A DNA stretch of 64,000 nucleotides, from NCBI GenBank assembly GCA_019638355.1, contig JAHBTY010000004.1, forward strand, positions 496,001 through 560,000. The letters are read 5' to 3'. The DNA is from Cyclobacteriaceae bacterium (GTDB taxonomy: Bacteria > Bacteroidota > Bacteroidia > Cytophagales > Cyclobacteriaceae). The translations under genes and the position numbers were made by a program. Below, piece after piece: positions 6,431 to 16,358 of this stretch. The notes below the pieces were generated by a model. It was not told where the DNA came from, made no database searches, and was given only the letters and a program-made list of their open reading frames with translations. Position 1 is the stretch's first letter, and each line of letters starts with the position of its first letter.

Positions 6431-8095
6431 CTACCAGAAAGTATAATACAATATCGCCAACGCAATCAACACGACAATCGCACCAAAGGCAAAGCCAGGC
6501 GAAGTCTTGAACATCTTTACATCCACTTCAAGTGTATTAGTTGGCCGCTTATGTGCCGGTGTGGCTAAACTAATCAAGATCATTCCTATTACACAGATCA
6601 AAAACACAAAGCCCATTCTATCCAAGAATGGAATTTCGACCAAACCTGTTGCTGGGTTGAATGCTGCAAAACCAAAAGGTTGCAGGAATGATACATCTAC
6701 ATAATCAGGCATTATTTTAAATATAACCGAGCAGGCAAATCCACCTATGATAGCGAACATAGCCGCAGCAGAAGTAGTGCGTTTCCAGAAGAATCCGAAA
6801 ATAAACATGGCAAAAATACCGGGCGATACAAAGCCTGTATATTCTTGTATGAACTCAAATCCACCCTTCTTATCAATACCCATAAATGGCGCGATAACCA
6901 ATGCTAAAATCATCGAAACTACAACTGCTATGCGCCCTACCCATACCAGATTTTTTTCTGATGCATTTTTGTTGATCGTATTCTTATAAATATCCAACGT
7001 GAAAATGGTAGAGATACTATTGGCTTTTCCGGCAAGTGAAGCCACCACCGCAGCCGTGAGTGCTGCAAACGAAAGACCTTTCAAGCCTGCTGGTAAAAGG
7101 TTAAGCAATACCGGGTATGCATTATCCTGCATCAGCTCACCATCTTTCAGCATTTCAGTTTGAAACATACCATTCTTCCAAAGTACATAAGCAGCTATGC
7201 CGGGTAGTACCACAATCACTGGCATCAACATTTTTAAATAGGCTGCAAATAAAAGTCCATTGCGCGCTGTATTCAGATCAGCACCCAAGGCACGCTGCGT
7301 AATGTATTGATTACAGCCCCAATAATTCAGGTTAACAATCCACATTCCACCCAACATAATGGTAAGGCCGGGCAAGCTTATAAAGTTGGGATTCTCTTGT
7401 GTAAATACCATATCAAAATGGTCGGATGCTTTTTCTGACAGGAGCGATAGTCCATTCCATACTCCAGAAGTTCCAAATTGTTCTGACACAAGGTTAAGCG
7501 CCAAGTAGGTAGTTGCCAGACCACCAAGTATCAGAAAGAAAACCTGAATTACATCGGTGTAACCAATCACCTTCATCCCGCCAAGCGTAATTATGATGGC
7601 AAATCCCGCCAGGAACAACATGGCCAACGTAAAGTTGATGCCCGATACCGTGCTGATGGCCAAGGCACCTAAAAACAAAATGGAAGTAAGGTTTACAATA
7701 ATGTAGAGTGAAAGCCAGAAGATAGCCATGATGTTGGCTACTTGCGGATTGTACCGCTGCCGCAGAAACTGGGGCATGGTATAAATTTTATTTTTCAAAT
7801 AAATGGGAAGGAAAAACACGCCCACAACAATCAAAGTTGCCGCAGCCATCCACTCGTAAGTAGCAATGGCAAGCCCCATACTAAACCCATTGCCCGACAT
7901 ACCAATCATCTGCTCGGCCGAAATGTTAGACGCAATCAGCGAGGCACCAATGGCCCACCACGTAAGCGAACCTTCAGCCAGAAAGAAATCTTTTGAATCG
8001 GCAGTGGCTTTCTTTTTTCGTTGATAAATCCAGTAACCATATCCGGCAACGATTATGAAGTAGATGACAAAAACAATGTAGTCTTTAGATTCCAT
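6431..8095 (-). CDS. Sodium:solute symporter (SSS family, sugar-type)
   Basis: 554 residues with about 14 membrane segments. The first segment MESKDYIVFVIYFIIVAGYG, the FFLAEGSLTWWAIGASLIAS motif (Na+ site region), SNISAEQMIGMSGNGFSMGL and WGCNQYITQRALGADL are typical of the sodium/galactose (SglT) branch of the solute:sodium symporter family. It imports a sugar or related solute with Na+ across the inner membrane; the exact substrate cannot be read. Full family length. Divergent from the FtsX-type permease at 8405. Confidence 0.88.
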   Translation of the reverse strand: MESKDYIVFVIYFIIVAGYGYWIYQRKKKATADSKDFFLAEGSLTWWAIGASLIASNISAEQMIGMSGNGFSMGLAIATYEWMAAATLIVVGVFFLPIYLKNKIYTMPQFLRQRYNPQVANIMAIFWLSLYIIVNLTSILFLGALAISTVSGINFTLAMLFLAGFAIIITLGGMKVIGYTDVIQVFFLILGGLATTYLALNLVSEQFGTSGVWNGLSLLSEKASDHFDMVFTQENPNFISLPGLTIMLGGMWIVNLNYWGCNQYITQRALGADLNTARNGLLFAAYLKMLMPVIVVLPGIAAYVLWKNGMFQTEMLKDGELMQDNAYPVLLNLLPAGLKGLSFAALTAAVVASLAGKANSISTIFTLDIYKNTINKNASEKNLVWVGRIAVVVSMILALVIAPFMGIDKKGGFEFIQEYTGFVSPGIFAMFIFGFFWKRTTSAAAMFAIIGGFACSVIFKIMPDYVDVSFLQPFGFAAFNPATGLVEIPFLDRMGFVFLICVIGMILISLATPAHKRPTNTLEVDVKMFKTSPGFAFGAIVVLIALAILYYTFW

Positions 8096-8404
8096 GAATG
8101 GCTATAGGTTTAGAGTAAGTATTTTCGAACAACCAGCTTTATGCAATGGTTTTCTGAATAAAAATCAGGTTCTTTTTTGAAAGTAGCAACACTCGTGGCT
8201 TAACTACCCGCGATTATTTTTTTAGTGGCAACAGCCCTTACCCTGTTTTTTGGTTAACACTTGTAAGCCTTTTGCCCGCCCGCTGGCGGACGGTTGCATA
8301 ACTGAAATGGACACAGATGTATATCAAAAGTTCGTAACCTGAATGAATTCAATTGATTAGGTGCTGGTACGGGCTTTGAAACTGCATGCAACAAATACCA
8401 ACCT
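8096..8404. other. Intergenic region between divergent transporter genes
   Basis: 309 bases between the symporter and the FtsX-type permease. Apart from a GC-rich hairpin at 8276-8293 I see no ORF or clear promoter. The two divergent promoters must lie here. Confidence 0.6.
8276..8293. repeat. GC-rich imperfect hairpin
   Basis: Arms CCGCCCGC and GCGGACGG (8276-8283, 8286-8293) pair with one mismatch around a TG loop in an otherwise AT-rich spacer. It resembles short extragenic palindromes scattered in Bacteroidota genomes; no second copy was seen here. Confidence 0.4.
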
Positions 8405-10879
8405 ATGATCCGCAATTACCTGGTGCTGTTTCTTCGCAACCTAAGTCGCCAAAAGCTTTTCAGTATAATAAACCTGCTTGGGTTAACCGTAAGTATTTCA
8501 AGCGCAGTAATGATTTACCTGTATGTACGGCACGAGATGAGCTACGACAGCTTTCACAACCATGCTGATCGCATTTACAGGGTTAATCAAACTTTTATCT
8601 GGGGCGAGAACGATAACAATCAGTTTTCATCTACCGGGCCAGGTGTGGCCACCGCCCTTCGGGCCGAACTTCCGGAAGCCGAGTTGGTAACCAGCATCCA
8701 CACGCCTGGTAATTTCATAATCAGTTATACTAATCCACAAGGTGAAGTTTTGGTATTTGAAGAAGATAAAATTCTGGCTGCCGATACCAACTTCTTTGCC
8801 ATGTTTAACTTCCCATTGCTTCAGGGCGAACCAACCAATGCGTTAAGACAAGCCAACACCATGGTGATGAGCGAATCCACAGCCAAAAAATACTTTGGTG
8901 ATGAGAATCCAATCGGCAAATTAGTGCGGTTGGGTACATTCGATAATCAGCAAACCTATGAAGTAACCGGTATTGTAAAAGATACTCCCGATAATTCCTA
9001 CATCGAGTTTGATGTGTTGCTCTCCATGAGTAGCTTTCCAACAATTGCACGCTTGCATTGGAGCTGGGTGTTTACACAATTAGAAACCTATGTGCGCTTG
9101 CGTGAAGGAACTGATTTTGCAACCACACAAAGCAAGCTGGCCACCATTCCACGCAAGTATGCAGAAGAAACGCTGCAACGAGTAATGAATGTATCGTACG
9201 AAGAATACATTAAATCAGGTAAGAAATGGGATTTGTTTTTACAACCGATGCTAAGTATTCATTTACCTGATCAGGTAGTTTACAACCGACTGAATGAACC
9301 CGGCAATAAAAAGATGGTGTATGCTATGTCGGGTATTGCTGTTTTTATTCTGTTGCTGGCCTGCATCAACTTTATGAATTTATCAACGGCACAATTTACA
9401 CGCAGGGTTAAAGAAGCAAGCGTAAGAAAAATACTCGGCTTGGGCCGAAAAGAATTAAGTCTTAATTATTTTCTGGAAGCGCTCGCTTTTTGCGCTATTG
9501 CTTTGGTTGCTGCACTTGCTCTCGTTCAGTTAACCATGCCCGCGTTTAGTACGCTCACTGGCCAACAGATTTCAATTAATCTGTTTAGCGATGGTGGATT
9601 GGTGTTTTCAATAGTAGCCCTAGTTATAATCATGGCAATTATTGCCAGTAGTTACCCCACCTATTTCCTTACGGGATTTCATCCGGTAGAAGGTATGAAG
9701 GGAAAACTAAAGGCTGGTACCAGAGGCAAAGTGTTTCGCAATGGCTTGGTGGTGTTTCAATTCAGTGTTTCTATTGTATTGGTGGCTTGTACAGCCATTG
9801 TGTTTCAACAGTTGAATTATGTTACTGAAAAAGAAATTGGCTTTGATAAAGAAAATTTACTGGTGCTTAACCATGTAAACCTGGTGAAAGATCCGGAGAC
9901 ACTTGTAAAAGCTACCGAAAATGTGAATGGCGTTATCCACGCCAGCACATGCACTTCGGTACCTCCACGAGTTTGGGGTGGCGATAAGTTTAGTGCCGAT
10001 GGCATGAACAGCCAGACTTTTGCGCTTAATTATACCAGTGGCGATGAAGCCTTCATTCCCACTATGAGTATTAAGATGAAATACGGTCGCAATTTTATTC
10101 CCGATAATGGTGGCGATTATGAGCGCGTAATCTTGAACGAAACAGCAATAAAACGGATTGGTTGGACTGTAGATGAAACCTCCATTGGCAAAAGAATTGA
10201 AGCCCCCGGAGGCGAAATAAAATTTGAAGTGATTGGCATCATGGCCGATTTCAATTTTTGGTCGTTGGAAAGTCCCATCGAACCGATGGCGGTGTTCCAT
10301 AATAAGTCGGCTAACCTGTTTGGTCTGGGCGACAACAAATACATTGTGCTTCGCATTACTCCGCAGAATACAGAAGGCTGGGATAAAACATTTGCCGAAT
10401 TAAACTCGCTCTGGAAAACTCATGCCGGTGATACACCCTTACAATATGAATTTGTGGATGATGCCTTTGCCGAAACATTTAGAACCCAGCAACGTTTCGG
10501 AAGCATTCTCACGGTAATGGCCACTTTAGCAATTCTGATTGCTGCGTTAGGCTTATTAGGGATGATTGTTTACACACTGGAGCAACGCACCAAAGAAATC
10601 GGGATTCGTAAAGTAGCTGGTGCCAGTGTGCTGGATATACTAAAGCTTATTACCCGCAATTTTACGCTACTGGTTGCAATTGCTTTTGTGATTGGCGCAC
10701 CCCTCGCCTATTGGCTAATGAATAACTGGTTGCAGGATTTTGCTTATCGCATTACACCTTCCATTTGGATTTTTGTAGGTGTTGGTTTGGGTACATTGCT
10801 TATCGCGATGCTGATAACCAGTTATCATTCCGTAAAAGCTGCACTTACCAATCCGGTTAAGGTGTTGAAGGATGAGTGA
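8405..10879 (+). CDS. FtsX/MacB-like ABC transporter permease
   Basis: 824 residues. An N-terminal membrane segment (IINLLGLTVSISSAVMIYLY), a large periplasmic MacB-core domain, three FtsX membrane segments (from ISGIAVFILLLACINFMNLS), a second single segment after GKVFRNGLVVFQFSVSIVLV, a second periplasmic domain, and a final FtsX block beginning near TVMATLAILIAALGLLGM with TKEIGIRKVAGAS. This double-FtsX form is the standard Cytophagales permease. No ATP-binding subunit adjoins, so it must use one encoded elsewhere. Substrate unknown; related proteins export lipids, peptides or antimicrobial compounds. A paralogue lies at 60935-63376. Confidence 0.88.
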   Translation: MIRNYLVLFLRNLSRQKLFSIINLLGLTVSISSAVMIYLYVRHEMSYDSFHNHADRIYRVNQTFIWGENDNNQFSSTGPGVATALRAELPEAELVTSIHTPGNFIISYTNPQGEVLVFEEDKILAADTNFFAMFNFPLLQGEPTNALRQANTMVMSESTAKKYFGDENPIGKLVRLGTFDNQQTYEVTGIVKDTPDNSYIEFDVLLSMSSFPTIARLHWSWVFTQLETYVRLREGTDFATTQSKLATIPRKYAEETLQRVMNVSYEEYIKSGKKWDLFLQPMLSIHLPDQVVYNRLNEPGNKKMVYAMSGIAVFILLLACINFMNLSTAQFTRRVKEASVRKILGLGRKELSLNYFLEALAFCAIALVAALALVQLTMPAFSTLTGQQISINLFSDGGLVFSIVALVIIMAIIASSYPTYFLTGFHPVEGMKGKLKAGTRGKVFRNGLVVFQFSVSIVLVACTAIVFQQLNYVTEKEIGFDKENLLVLNHVNLVKDPETLVKATENVNGVIHASTCTSVPPRVWGGDKFSADGMNSQTFALNYTSGDEAFIPTMSIKMKYGRNFIPDNGGDYERVILNETAIKRIGWTVDETSIGKRIEAPGGEIKFEVIGIMADFNFWSLESPIEPMAVFHNKSANLFGLGDNKYIVLRITPQNTEGWDKTFAELNSLWKTHAGDTPLQYEFVDDAFAETFRTQQRFGSILTVMATLAILIAALGLLGMIVYTLEQRTKEIGIRKVAGASVLDILKLITRNFTLLVAIAFVIGAPLAYWLMNNWLQDFAYRITPSIWIFVGVGLGTLLIAMLITSYHSVKAALTNPVKVLKDE

Positions 10880-10928
10880 TTCAGAAAAAACAATCGCTTA
10901 ATTTACTATCTTTATCGAACGGTAAGCC

Positions 10929-11483
10929 ATGCGAACACTTACAATCGATAAAACAAAAGAATGGACTATTGAAGATTATCTTCTATTAGGAGAAACCAAT
11001 ATGCCCTGCCAGTTGATTAACGGTGAATTAATTATGAGTCCAGCCCCTACCCCCAAGCATCAGCGTGTTGCCCGTAATATTTTTAAGGCATTTGATCAAC
11101 TATTGAGCAATAAGGGTGAGGTTTTCTTTTCACCAATTGATCTCTATGTAGATAGTCGTAATGTTTTTCAACCGGATTTAATCTTTATCGCTAATCAAAA
11201 TAAAAATGTTATTTCTGAGCGAGGCATTGAAGGACCTGTAGAGGTGGTTGTTGAAATTATCTCACCTTCCAACAGTTACACCGATCGTAATCAGAAAAAA
11301 GATTTGTATTTAAAATTTAAAGTAGGTGAATATTGGATAGTTGATCCCGGAAATAAAACCATTGAAATCTATACCCCTGAAAGTGGCCCAGCTGTGCCAG
11401 CTTTTTTCGTTTCCCAAGAAGGTGAAGTAAAGTCAACCCTATTTCCAGAGCTGACTATTAACCTGAAACAAGTCTTTAGCTAA
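10929..11483 (+). CDS. Uma2-family (DUF820) PD-(D/E)xK endonuclease-like protein
   Basis: 184 residues: MPCQLINGELIMSPAPTPKH, then VFQPDLIFIA (the PD), EVVVEIISPSN (the E/D-x-K equivalent) and DLYLKFKVGEYWIVDPGNKT. These are the restriction-endonuclease-like motifs of Uma2/DUF820 proteins, common in cyanobacteria and Bacteroidota; biological role unknown. A near-consensus promoter element, TATCTTTA, lies at 10907-10914. The gene end overlaps the convergent YfhO-like gene by 8 bases. Confidence 0.85.
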   Translation: MRTLTIDKTKEWTIEDYLLLGETNMPCQLINGELIMSPAPTPKHQRVARNIFKAFDQLLSNKGEVFFSPIDLYVDSRNVFQPDLIFIANQNKNVISERGIEGPVEVVVEIISPSNSYTDRNQKKDLYLKFKVGEYWIVDPGNKTIEIYTPESGPAVPAFFVSQEGEVKSTLFPELTINLKQVFS

Positions 11484-13920
11484 CCTCTGGTCGCTTCAAA
11501 CTCCAACCAACTGATCCCAGTACAACCAACAGCAGCAACCACCCGGAAGCCATGGTTATTTTGTTGCCAATTGTAAAAGGCTTAGGTTCAAACTTAAACT
11601 CAATGGTGTGTTTACCAGCAGGCACTTCCAACGCACGCAACGCGTAGTTTGCACGAAGTAATGGCACTTCATTACCATCAATAAATGCATGCCAACCTTT
11701 TGGATAATAAATTTCAGAAAATACGGCCAGCCCAGCTAAAGCTGATTCTGACTCGTACTTCAGATATGGCGGAGTGCGCTCCACCAATTTAATATTTGCG
11801 ATGGTATCAATAGTGGATTGACCGTATTCCACTTTTAAGTTTGCATTCACCACAGCAACTTCTTTGGTATTGGTAAGGCTTGTTAAACGCAGTTCTTCTG
11901 CCGGAGAATTTGCTTTGAGTATTTCTTTTACAAACCAGGCCGAACCATTAGCAGCAGGATTGAGGATTACATTATCGCGTTCAGGGCCATAGGTAAAGTA
12001 TTTCGCGTTCAGCATATTCAGCACATGGTATTGTGCAAACCTGGGTGTACCCGCCTGAAAATCTTCAAATAACTTTTGTGTGTCTTTCGCAATGGCTGAA
12101 TCATACAAATCCTGATAGCGTCTGAGTTTGGCACCATGATACCCACCCAATGAATGATGAAAGTAAGAAGTACGGGCTTCGGCCATTGCACCTTGTAAAT
12201 TATACACGCGGTAATAATCTTTGTCTTGCAGAATTACTTCATCGGCAGCGGTTGCGGCAAGTACACTATTATCGCGCTTGCGCACATAATTGTCTTTGGT
12301 AAAATAACGACTGTTAACCAATGCCAGATCAGCCCAGATGAGTACAATTAGTACTGCATAAATGATTGCAGGCTTCAGAAAATTTTTCAACAATGCAAAA
12401 ATTCCGAATGAGAAGATCAAAACCATCCACAATGCACGCCACGCGTCTGCACGTAAGAGCGCAATCCGATCTTTCTTCAAAGCAATCTTAAACCAATCGG
12501 GCAATTGATTTTCTTCTGGTTTAAGATACGAACCAAAGTTCCCGATAAAAATGAAAATAAAAATAAGACCTAATACAATTACAAAAGGCCAGATTAATTT
12601 CTTTTGAGTGATTTTATTCCAGCCTTCATTTAAAAGTTTTTCCAAGCCAATTAATCCCAGCAACGGCATCGAAAAAAGAATAATCACTAATGCAAAGTTT
12701 ACCGAGCGAAATTTATTGTAGCCCGGAAAGTAATCAAACATGAAATAATTGAATGTGGAGAAACTATCTCCCCAGCTTAACATTAAACTCAAGGCACTTA
12801 ACGGCACCAACCACCACACATATTTTTTTTCCGCAAATACAATTCCCAATACAAACAAGAAACAAATCAGCACTCCGGCATAATACGGACCTACTGTAAA
12901 ATCCTGCGGCCCCCAATAAGCCGATGTATAATTGGCTAATTGATTAGCCGTTTCATTATCGCCTGATTGAACCAATGCCTTGTATGATTCACTATTCTGA
13001 TCTTGCACAAAAAACTGGCGACTGCTTCCGCCATAGAAGTTGGGCAAGAACAAGGTCATGGGTTCCCAAACACCATACTTGTATGCAAAGGCATATTCTT
13101 TCGATAAGCCAGCGCCATCAGTAGATTTTGTTGCAATCTCTGATGGCCCGCGAATTGAGTATCGTGTGTATTCACTTATCGCCCAAAATTGCCCGAAGAA
13201 AGTACCCACACCAATTACTACAGCCGGAACAAGAATCATTAAAGTTTTGAAAAATTCTTGCAGTTGCTTGGCGCGTATAGCAAGTATCAGTTGCATTAAC
13301 CCATAACCTGCAACTATTAACATAAGGTAGTAGGTTATCTGTAAGTGATTCTCACGTAAGTGCAACGCCATGCCCGCAGCGGTTACACCAAACCCCAAAA
13401 TTCGTTTACCCGAAAACGCAAGGTGAATACCGGCAAACACCAAGGGCATGTAAGCTATAGCACCAATGCGCGCATTATGCCCGGCTGATAATCCGATGAT
13501 CACATAACTCGATAATCCAAACGCCAACGCACCAGCAATTGCCAGCCATGGTCGCACCCGAAACGAGATCAACATAATGTAATAGCATATAAATGCGAGA
13601 AAAATATGTGACACAGGATGCGGCAGGAAAAATGAGAGTACCCTTTTTATTCCTACAACCACACCATCGCTCCATTTAATATTTACCAGGTAAGCCGGCA
13701 TCCCCGAAAACATGGTGCCTGCCCACAAACCTTCCTCACCGGTTTTATCGCGGTAGTCGCGCAGTTCTTTGGATGAGCCACTCCATTGCTGAATATCGTG
13801 TTGCCCTAAGGATTTGTTCTCGAAGAAAACAGGCCTGAAAAAAAGTATGGTTACCAACAGAAATACACACACCGCAATAACATGTGGCAATACATGTTGT
13901 GAGAAATTAATTTGTCGCAT
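11476..13920 (-). CDS. YfhO-family multi-pass membrane protein
   Basis: About 814 residues from ATG at 13920 (MRQINFSQHVLPHVIAVCVF); the frame is open 27 codons further but that stretch is polar. Around 12 membrane segments are followed by a long periplasmic part (RYFTKDNYVRKRDNSVL to EFKFEPKP) and a last membrane helix. MFSGMPAYLVN and AYMPLVFAGIHLAF are typical for YfhO/GT-C-like proteins, which in Bacillus act in lipoteichoic-acid glycosylation; in Bacteroidota the role is unknown. GQHDIQQW after the first segment is the conserved acidic loop. Confidence 0.8.
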   Translation of the reverse strand: MRQINFSQHVLPHVIAVCVFLLVTILFFRPVFFENKSLGQHDIQQWSGSSKELRDYRDKTGEEGLWAGTMFSGMPAYLVNIKWSDGVVVGIKRVLSFFLPHPVSHIFLAFICYYIMLISFRVRPWLAIAGALAFGLSSYVIIGLSAGHNARIGAIAYMPLVFAGIHLAFSGKRILGFGVTAAGMALHLRENHLQITYYLMLIVAGYGLMQLILAIRAKQLQEFFKTLMILVPAVVIGVGTFFGQFWAISEYTRYSIRGPSEIATKSTDGAGLSKEYAFAYKYGVWEPMTLFLPNFYGGSSRQFFVQDQNSESYKALVQSGDNETANQLANYTSAYWGPQDFTVGPYYAGVLICFLFVLGIVFAEKKYVWWLVPLSALSLMLSWGDSFSTFNYFMFDYFPGYNKFRSVNFALVIILFSMPLLGLIGLEKLLNEGWNKITQKKLIWPFVIVLGLIFIFIFIGNFGSYLKPEENQLPDWFKIALKKDRIALLRADAWRALWMVLIFSFGIFALLKNFLKPAIIYAVLIVLIWADLALVNSRYFTKDNYVRKRDNSVLAATAADEVILQDKDYYRVYNLQGAMAEARTSYFHHSLGGYHGAKLRRYQDLYDSAIAKDTQKLFEDFQAGTPRFAQYHVLNMLNAKYFTYGPERDNVILNPAANGSAWFVKEILKANSPAEELRLTSLTNTKEVAVVNANLKVEYGQSTIDTIANIKLVERTPPYLKYESESALAGLAVFSEIYYPKGWHAFIDGNEVPLLRANYALRALEVPAGKHTIEFKFEPKPFTIGNKITMASGWLLLLVVLGSVGWSLKRPEVS

Positions 13921-14009
13921 TCGAAATAATTTGAGGTGCAAAATAGGAAGGATTTGTATCTTCATCTGTGCATTTTTGTTACAGATTTCACCAATAATCA
14001 AAGAAAACT

Positions 14010-14444
14010 ATGCAATCTTTTAAAAACAGTCTATTCCTGCTTTTGATGGTGATTAGCTGTACATCCAAACCAGAAACCGATTCGGAAGCCGAAGCTAAAA
14101 TCCGGGAAGTTTTAATCCAACAACAAACAGCCTGGAATGAAGGTAACCTGGAAAAGTTTATGGAAGGTTATTGGAAATCGGATTCACTGCAATTTATTGG
14201 TACTTCCATCCGGTATGGCTGGCAACCAACATTAGATAATTACAAAAAGAATTATTCCACCCGTGAGCGGATGGGCCAATTACAATTCGATATTTGGCAG
14301 ATTGTACCCTTAGCTGCTGATGCTTATTTACTAACCGGCAAATACACACTCTTCCGCGAAAGCGACCAACCCAGCGGACCGTTTACTTTAATTTTTAAAA
14401 AGAAGAATAACGAGTGGGTGATTGTGTATGATCATACGAGTTGA
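14010..14444 (+). CDS. Lipoprotein with SnoaL/DUF4440-like domain
   Basis: 144 residues. The signal LFLLLMVISC places a lipobox cysteine at about residue 18, so the mature protein is membrane anchored. The rest (REVLIQQQTAWNEGNLEKFM, WQIVPLAADAYLLTGKYTLF, FKKKNNEWVIVYDHTS) matches the NTF2-like SnoaL/DUF4440 fold. Such proteins bind small molecules or act as unassigned enzymes. It diverges from the YfhO-like gene. Confidence 0.8.
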   Translation: MQSFKNSLFLLLMVISCTSKPETDSEAEAKIREVLIQQQTAWNEGNLEKFMEGYWKSDSLQFIGTSIRYGWQPTLDNYKKNYSTRERMGQLQFDIWQIVPLAADAYLLTGKYTLFRESDQPSGPFTLIFKKKNNEWVIVYDHTS

Positions 14445-14445
14445 T

Positions 14446-14475
14446 TAGGAAATTAGGAATTGGGCATTAGGCATT
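14446..14475. repeat. AT-rich dispersed-type repeat
   Basis: AGGAAATTAGGAATTGGGCA style iteration between two convergent genes. This looks like the low-complexity 'GGAATTAGGAAT' spacers common in Bacteroidota intergenic regions. Confidence 0.3.
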
Positions 14476-14500
14476 TGGTGCCAAGTGAGTTGAAGTGCAT

Positions 14501-15031
14501 TCAGAATTTCAATGCAACATAACCTTTAAGTTTGTAGGTGGTGAGTGTGGTAAGCATAGAGGTTGCCACCTTCACTTCCGGAACCATTTTAGTACGATCA
14601 ATCTTGCGGGCGATGAGGGATTGACCACATACAAACATTTTAACACCAGCAGCACTGAGCTCTTCGTAGAGTTTAAGGTTTGGATTATCTACACCGTATT
14701 TAGCGCGATAAGCTTCGGTATTCATTACCGTATAGGCTGCACTTCCGTGGATAGCCAACACCACATGTAATTTTTCTTTCGATACTCCACCAGAAACATG
14801 CAAGTTGAGCAACCGTGCCACATTATTAAGGGCCCAATTAAGGGTATCGGGTTTATCACTGCCGCGCTCAATTTCAATTACAATATTATAGTTAAGTGTT
14901 GGATCTGGCTTTTCATCAGCATAGGGAATTGGAAAAATTCCACCATAATTTTTAATAACCGGATTAACGCGGCTTTGTGCAAGTACGCTCATTGAAAACA
15001 CAAAAAGGCAAACTGTAAATAGTAATTTCAT
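14501..15031 (-). CDS. Exported DsrE-family protein
   Basis: 176 residues with a signal peptide (MKLLFTVCLFVFSMSVLAQS). HVVLAIHGSAAYTVMNTEAY and LYEELSAAGVKMFVCGQSLI match the DsrE/DsrF-like fold, with the cysteine in FVCGQS at the sulfur-relay position of the family. DsrE proteins handle sulfane sulfur. It is the last gene of the operon moaA, SUOX-like, TauE, DsrE, 11 bases after TauE, which fits a role in periplasmic sulfur chemistry. Confidence 0.8.
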   Translation of the reverse strand: MKLLFTVCLFVFSMSVLAQSRVNPVIKNYGGIFPIPYADEKPDPTLNYNIVIEIERGSDKPDTLNWALNNVARLLNLHVSGGVSKEKLHVVLAIHGSAAYTVMNTEAYRAKYGVDNPNLKLYEELSAAGVKMFVCGQSLIARKIDRTKMVPEVKVATSMLTTLTTYKLKGYVALKF

Positions 15032-15042
15032 AAGACTAAGTT

Positions 15043-15783
15043 TCAGAAATGATCTTTTAAAATATTAAGGGCTGCAACCAAAATAACAACTGCAGTTATT
15101 CTGCGAATATAAAGTGCATTCAACACCTGCGCACCCAATCGCGAACCGATTTGACCACCCACCAAAACAGCTACCAGCAACGGCAATGCTATCTGCCATT
15201 GCAACGGTCGCCCACCGGCAGCGAAATGCCCAACCAAACCACTGATGGAATTTACCAGGATGAATGCACTGGCCAATGCCGAAATCTTTTTGGCCGATGA
15301 CCAATTTATTAAATGCAGAATGGGCGATAAAAAAATTCCGCCCCCAATACTAACCAATCCGGAAAGCAAACCAATTCCACCACCTAAACCAAGTTGTGCA
15401 ACAATTGGAATTTCTTTGGCTGCAGCTGGCTTTGGCTTGATCCACAAAAAAAATGCAGCCAATAGAAGTGTAAAACCCAATAAGATAAAAAAGGTAGTTT
15501 CCTTTAATGCCCAATATCCACCCAGAAAAGATCCGGGCACACTCAGTAATAAAAAAGGCCAGATATCTTTCCACCTTAACGCACCTTGCCGATAAAAAAT
15601 AATCGTACCACCTGTTACTACTACAATGTTGCAAAGTAAGCCAATGGGCTTTATTGTTTCAGGAAGTAATGCAAAGAGCGGTTGAGCCAACAATGCGAGA
15701 TAGCTGGAGCCACCGCCAAAACCAACTGATGAATACACCAACGCGATTATAAAAAAAGCTGAGATAAGGATGTATGACTCCAT
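15043..15783 (-). CDS. Sulfite exporter TauE/SafE family permease
   Basis: 246 residues with about seven or eight membrane helices. The N-terminal SSVGFGGGSSYLALL motif and the repeat GLVSIGGGIFLSPILHLINW are the two halves of the TauE/SafE duplication. The family moves sulfite, sulfoacetate or other small organosulfur anions. It starts 3 bases after the stop of the SUOX-like gene, so translation is probably coupled. Confidence 0.88.
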   Translation of the reverse strand: MESYILISAFFIIALVYSSVGFGGGSSYLALLAQPLFALLPETIKPIGLLCNIVVVTGGTIIFYRQGALRWKDIWPFLLLSVPGSFLGGYWALKETTFFILLGFTLLLAAFFLWIKPKPAAAKEIPIVAQLGLGGGIGLLSGLVSIGGGIFLSPILHLINWSSAKKISALASAFILVNSISGLVGHFAAGGRPLQWQIALPLLVAVLVGGQIGSRLGAQVLNALYIRRITAVVILVAALNILKDHF

Positions 15784-15786
15784 GGA

Positions 15787-16296
15787 TCAATTAGCGCGCT
15801 TGATTTCAATCTTCGTTAATCCTTTCAGATAGCGTCTGCCGGTTTTATAATCGCGGGGCGTAATCATCAAAATACTTTCTTCAAGATCAGCCACGGGCAC
15901 ACCTTCTTTGGAAGTAATCAGGTAAATAGATTCTCCGGCAGGATTATTAAAAACTTCGTTCCATGAATACACAATGGTATAGCCATCGGTAGCTTTACAT
16001 ACAATGTAGTATTCGCTTATTACCTTCGGACTTTCACTTTTGATTTCAACTTTTTCGAGTACATCGCGCAATAGAATGCCTTTTAGTTTTTTCTGTTGAC
16101 TTTTTACTTCGCCCAAATGATTGGTGATAACTACATCGCCCAATGCTGATTCGCGGAAGTTTGGAAACTCTTCGACTTTAATTTTCTTTTCTTCTTTTAC
16201 CTCGCCTGTAATCAGGAATGATTTTGTGGGTTCATTCTTCTTTTGACTGAAAGCTGAACCTGCTATTAGAATTAAGCCAACAAGTAAGATTCTCAT
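15787..16296 (-). CDS. Exported SUOX-like molybdopterin-binding-domain protein
   Basis: 169 residues, signal peptide MRILLVGLILIAGSAFSQ. FLITGEVKEEKKIKVEEFP, KLKGILLRDVLEK, YIVCKATDGYTIVYSWNEVF and ILMITPRDYKTGRRYLKGLT follow the plan of the sulfite-oxidase (oxidoreductase molybdopterin-binding) domain. It is much shorter than true sulfite oxidases and lacks the dimerisation domain. One cysteine (VCKATDG) is present. Placement between moaA and TauE supports a link to Moco or sulfur oxidation, but cofactor binding is not proved. Confidence 0.65.
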   Translation of the reverse strand: MRILLVGLILIAGSAFSQKKNEPTKSFLITGEVKEEKKIKVEEFPNFRESALGDVVITNHLGEVKSQQKKLKGILLRDVLEKVEIKSESPKVISEYYIVCKATDGYTIVYSWNEVFNNPAGESIYLITSKEGVPVADLEESILMITPRDYKTGRRYLKGLTKIEIKRAN

Positions 16297-16312
16297 AATT
16301 GATTTATTTTTT

Positions 16313-16348
16313 CACGCAAAGACGCGAAGTCGCAAAGAAAACGCAAAG
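16313..16348. repeat. Short iterated repeat 'cgcaaag'
   Basis: Four imperfect units of ACGCAAAG/TCGCAAAG lie in the 62-base gap between moaA and the SUOX-like gene. It belongs to the class of iterated intergenic words widespread in this phylum. Confidence 0.5.
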
Positions 16349-16358
16349 TTTTAATGGA

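Noticed and set aside
8386-8568. 60-codon frame overlapping the start of the FtsX-type permease
   Set aside because: It is a shadow of the permease gene in another frame.
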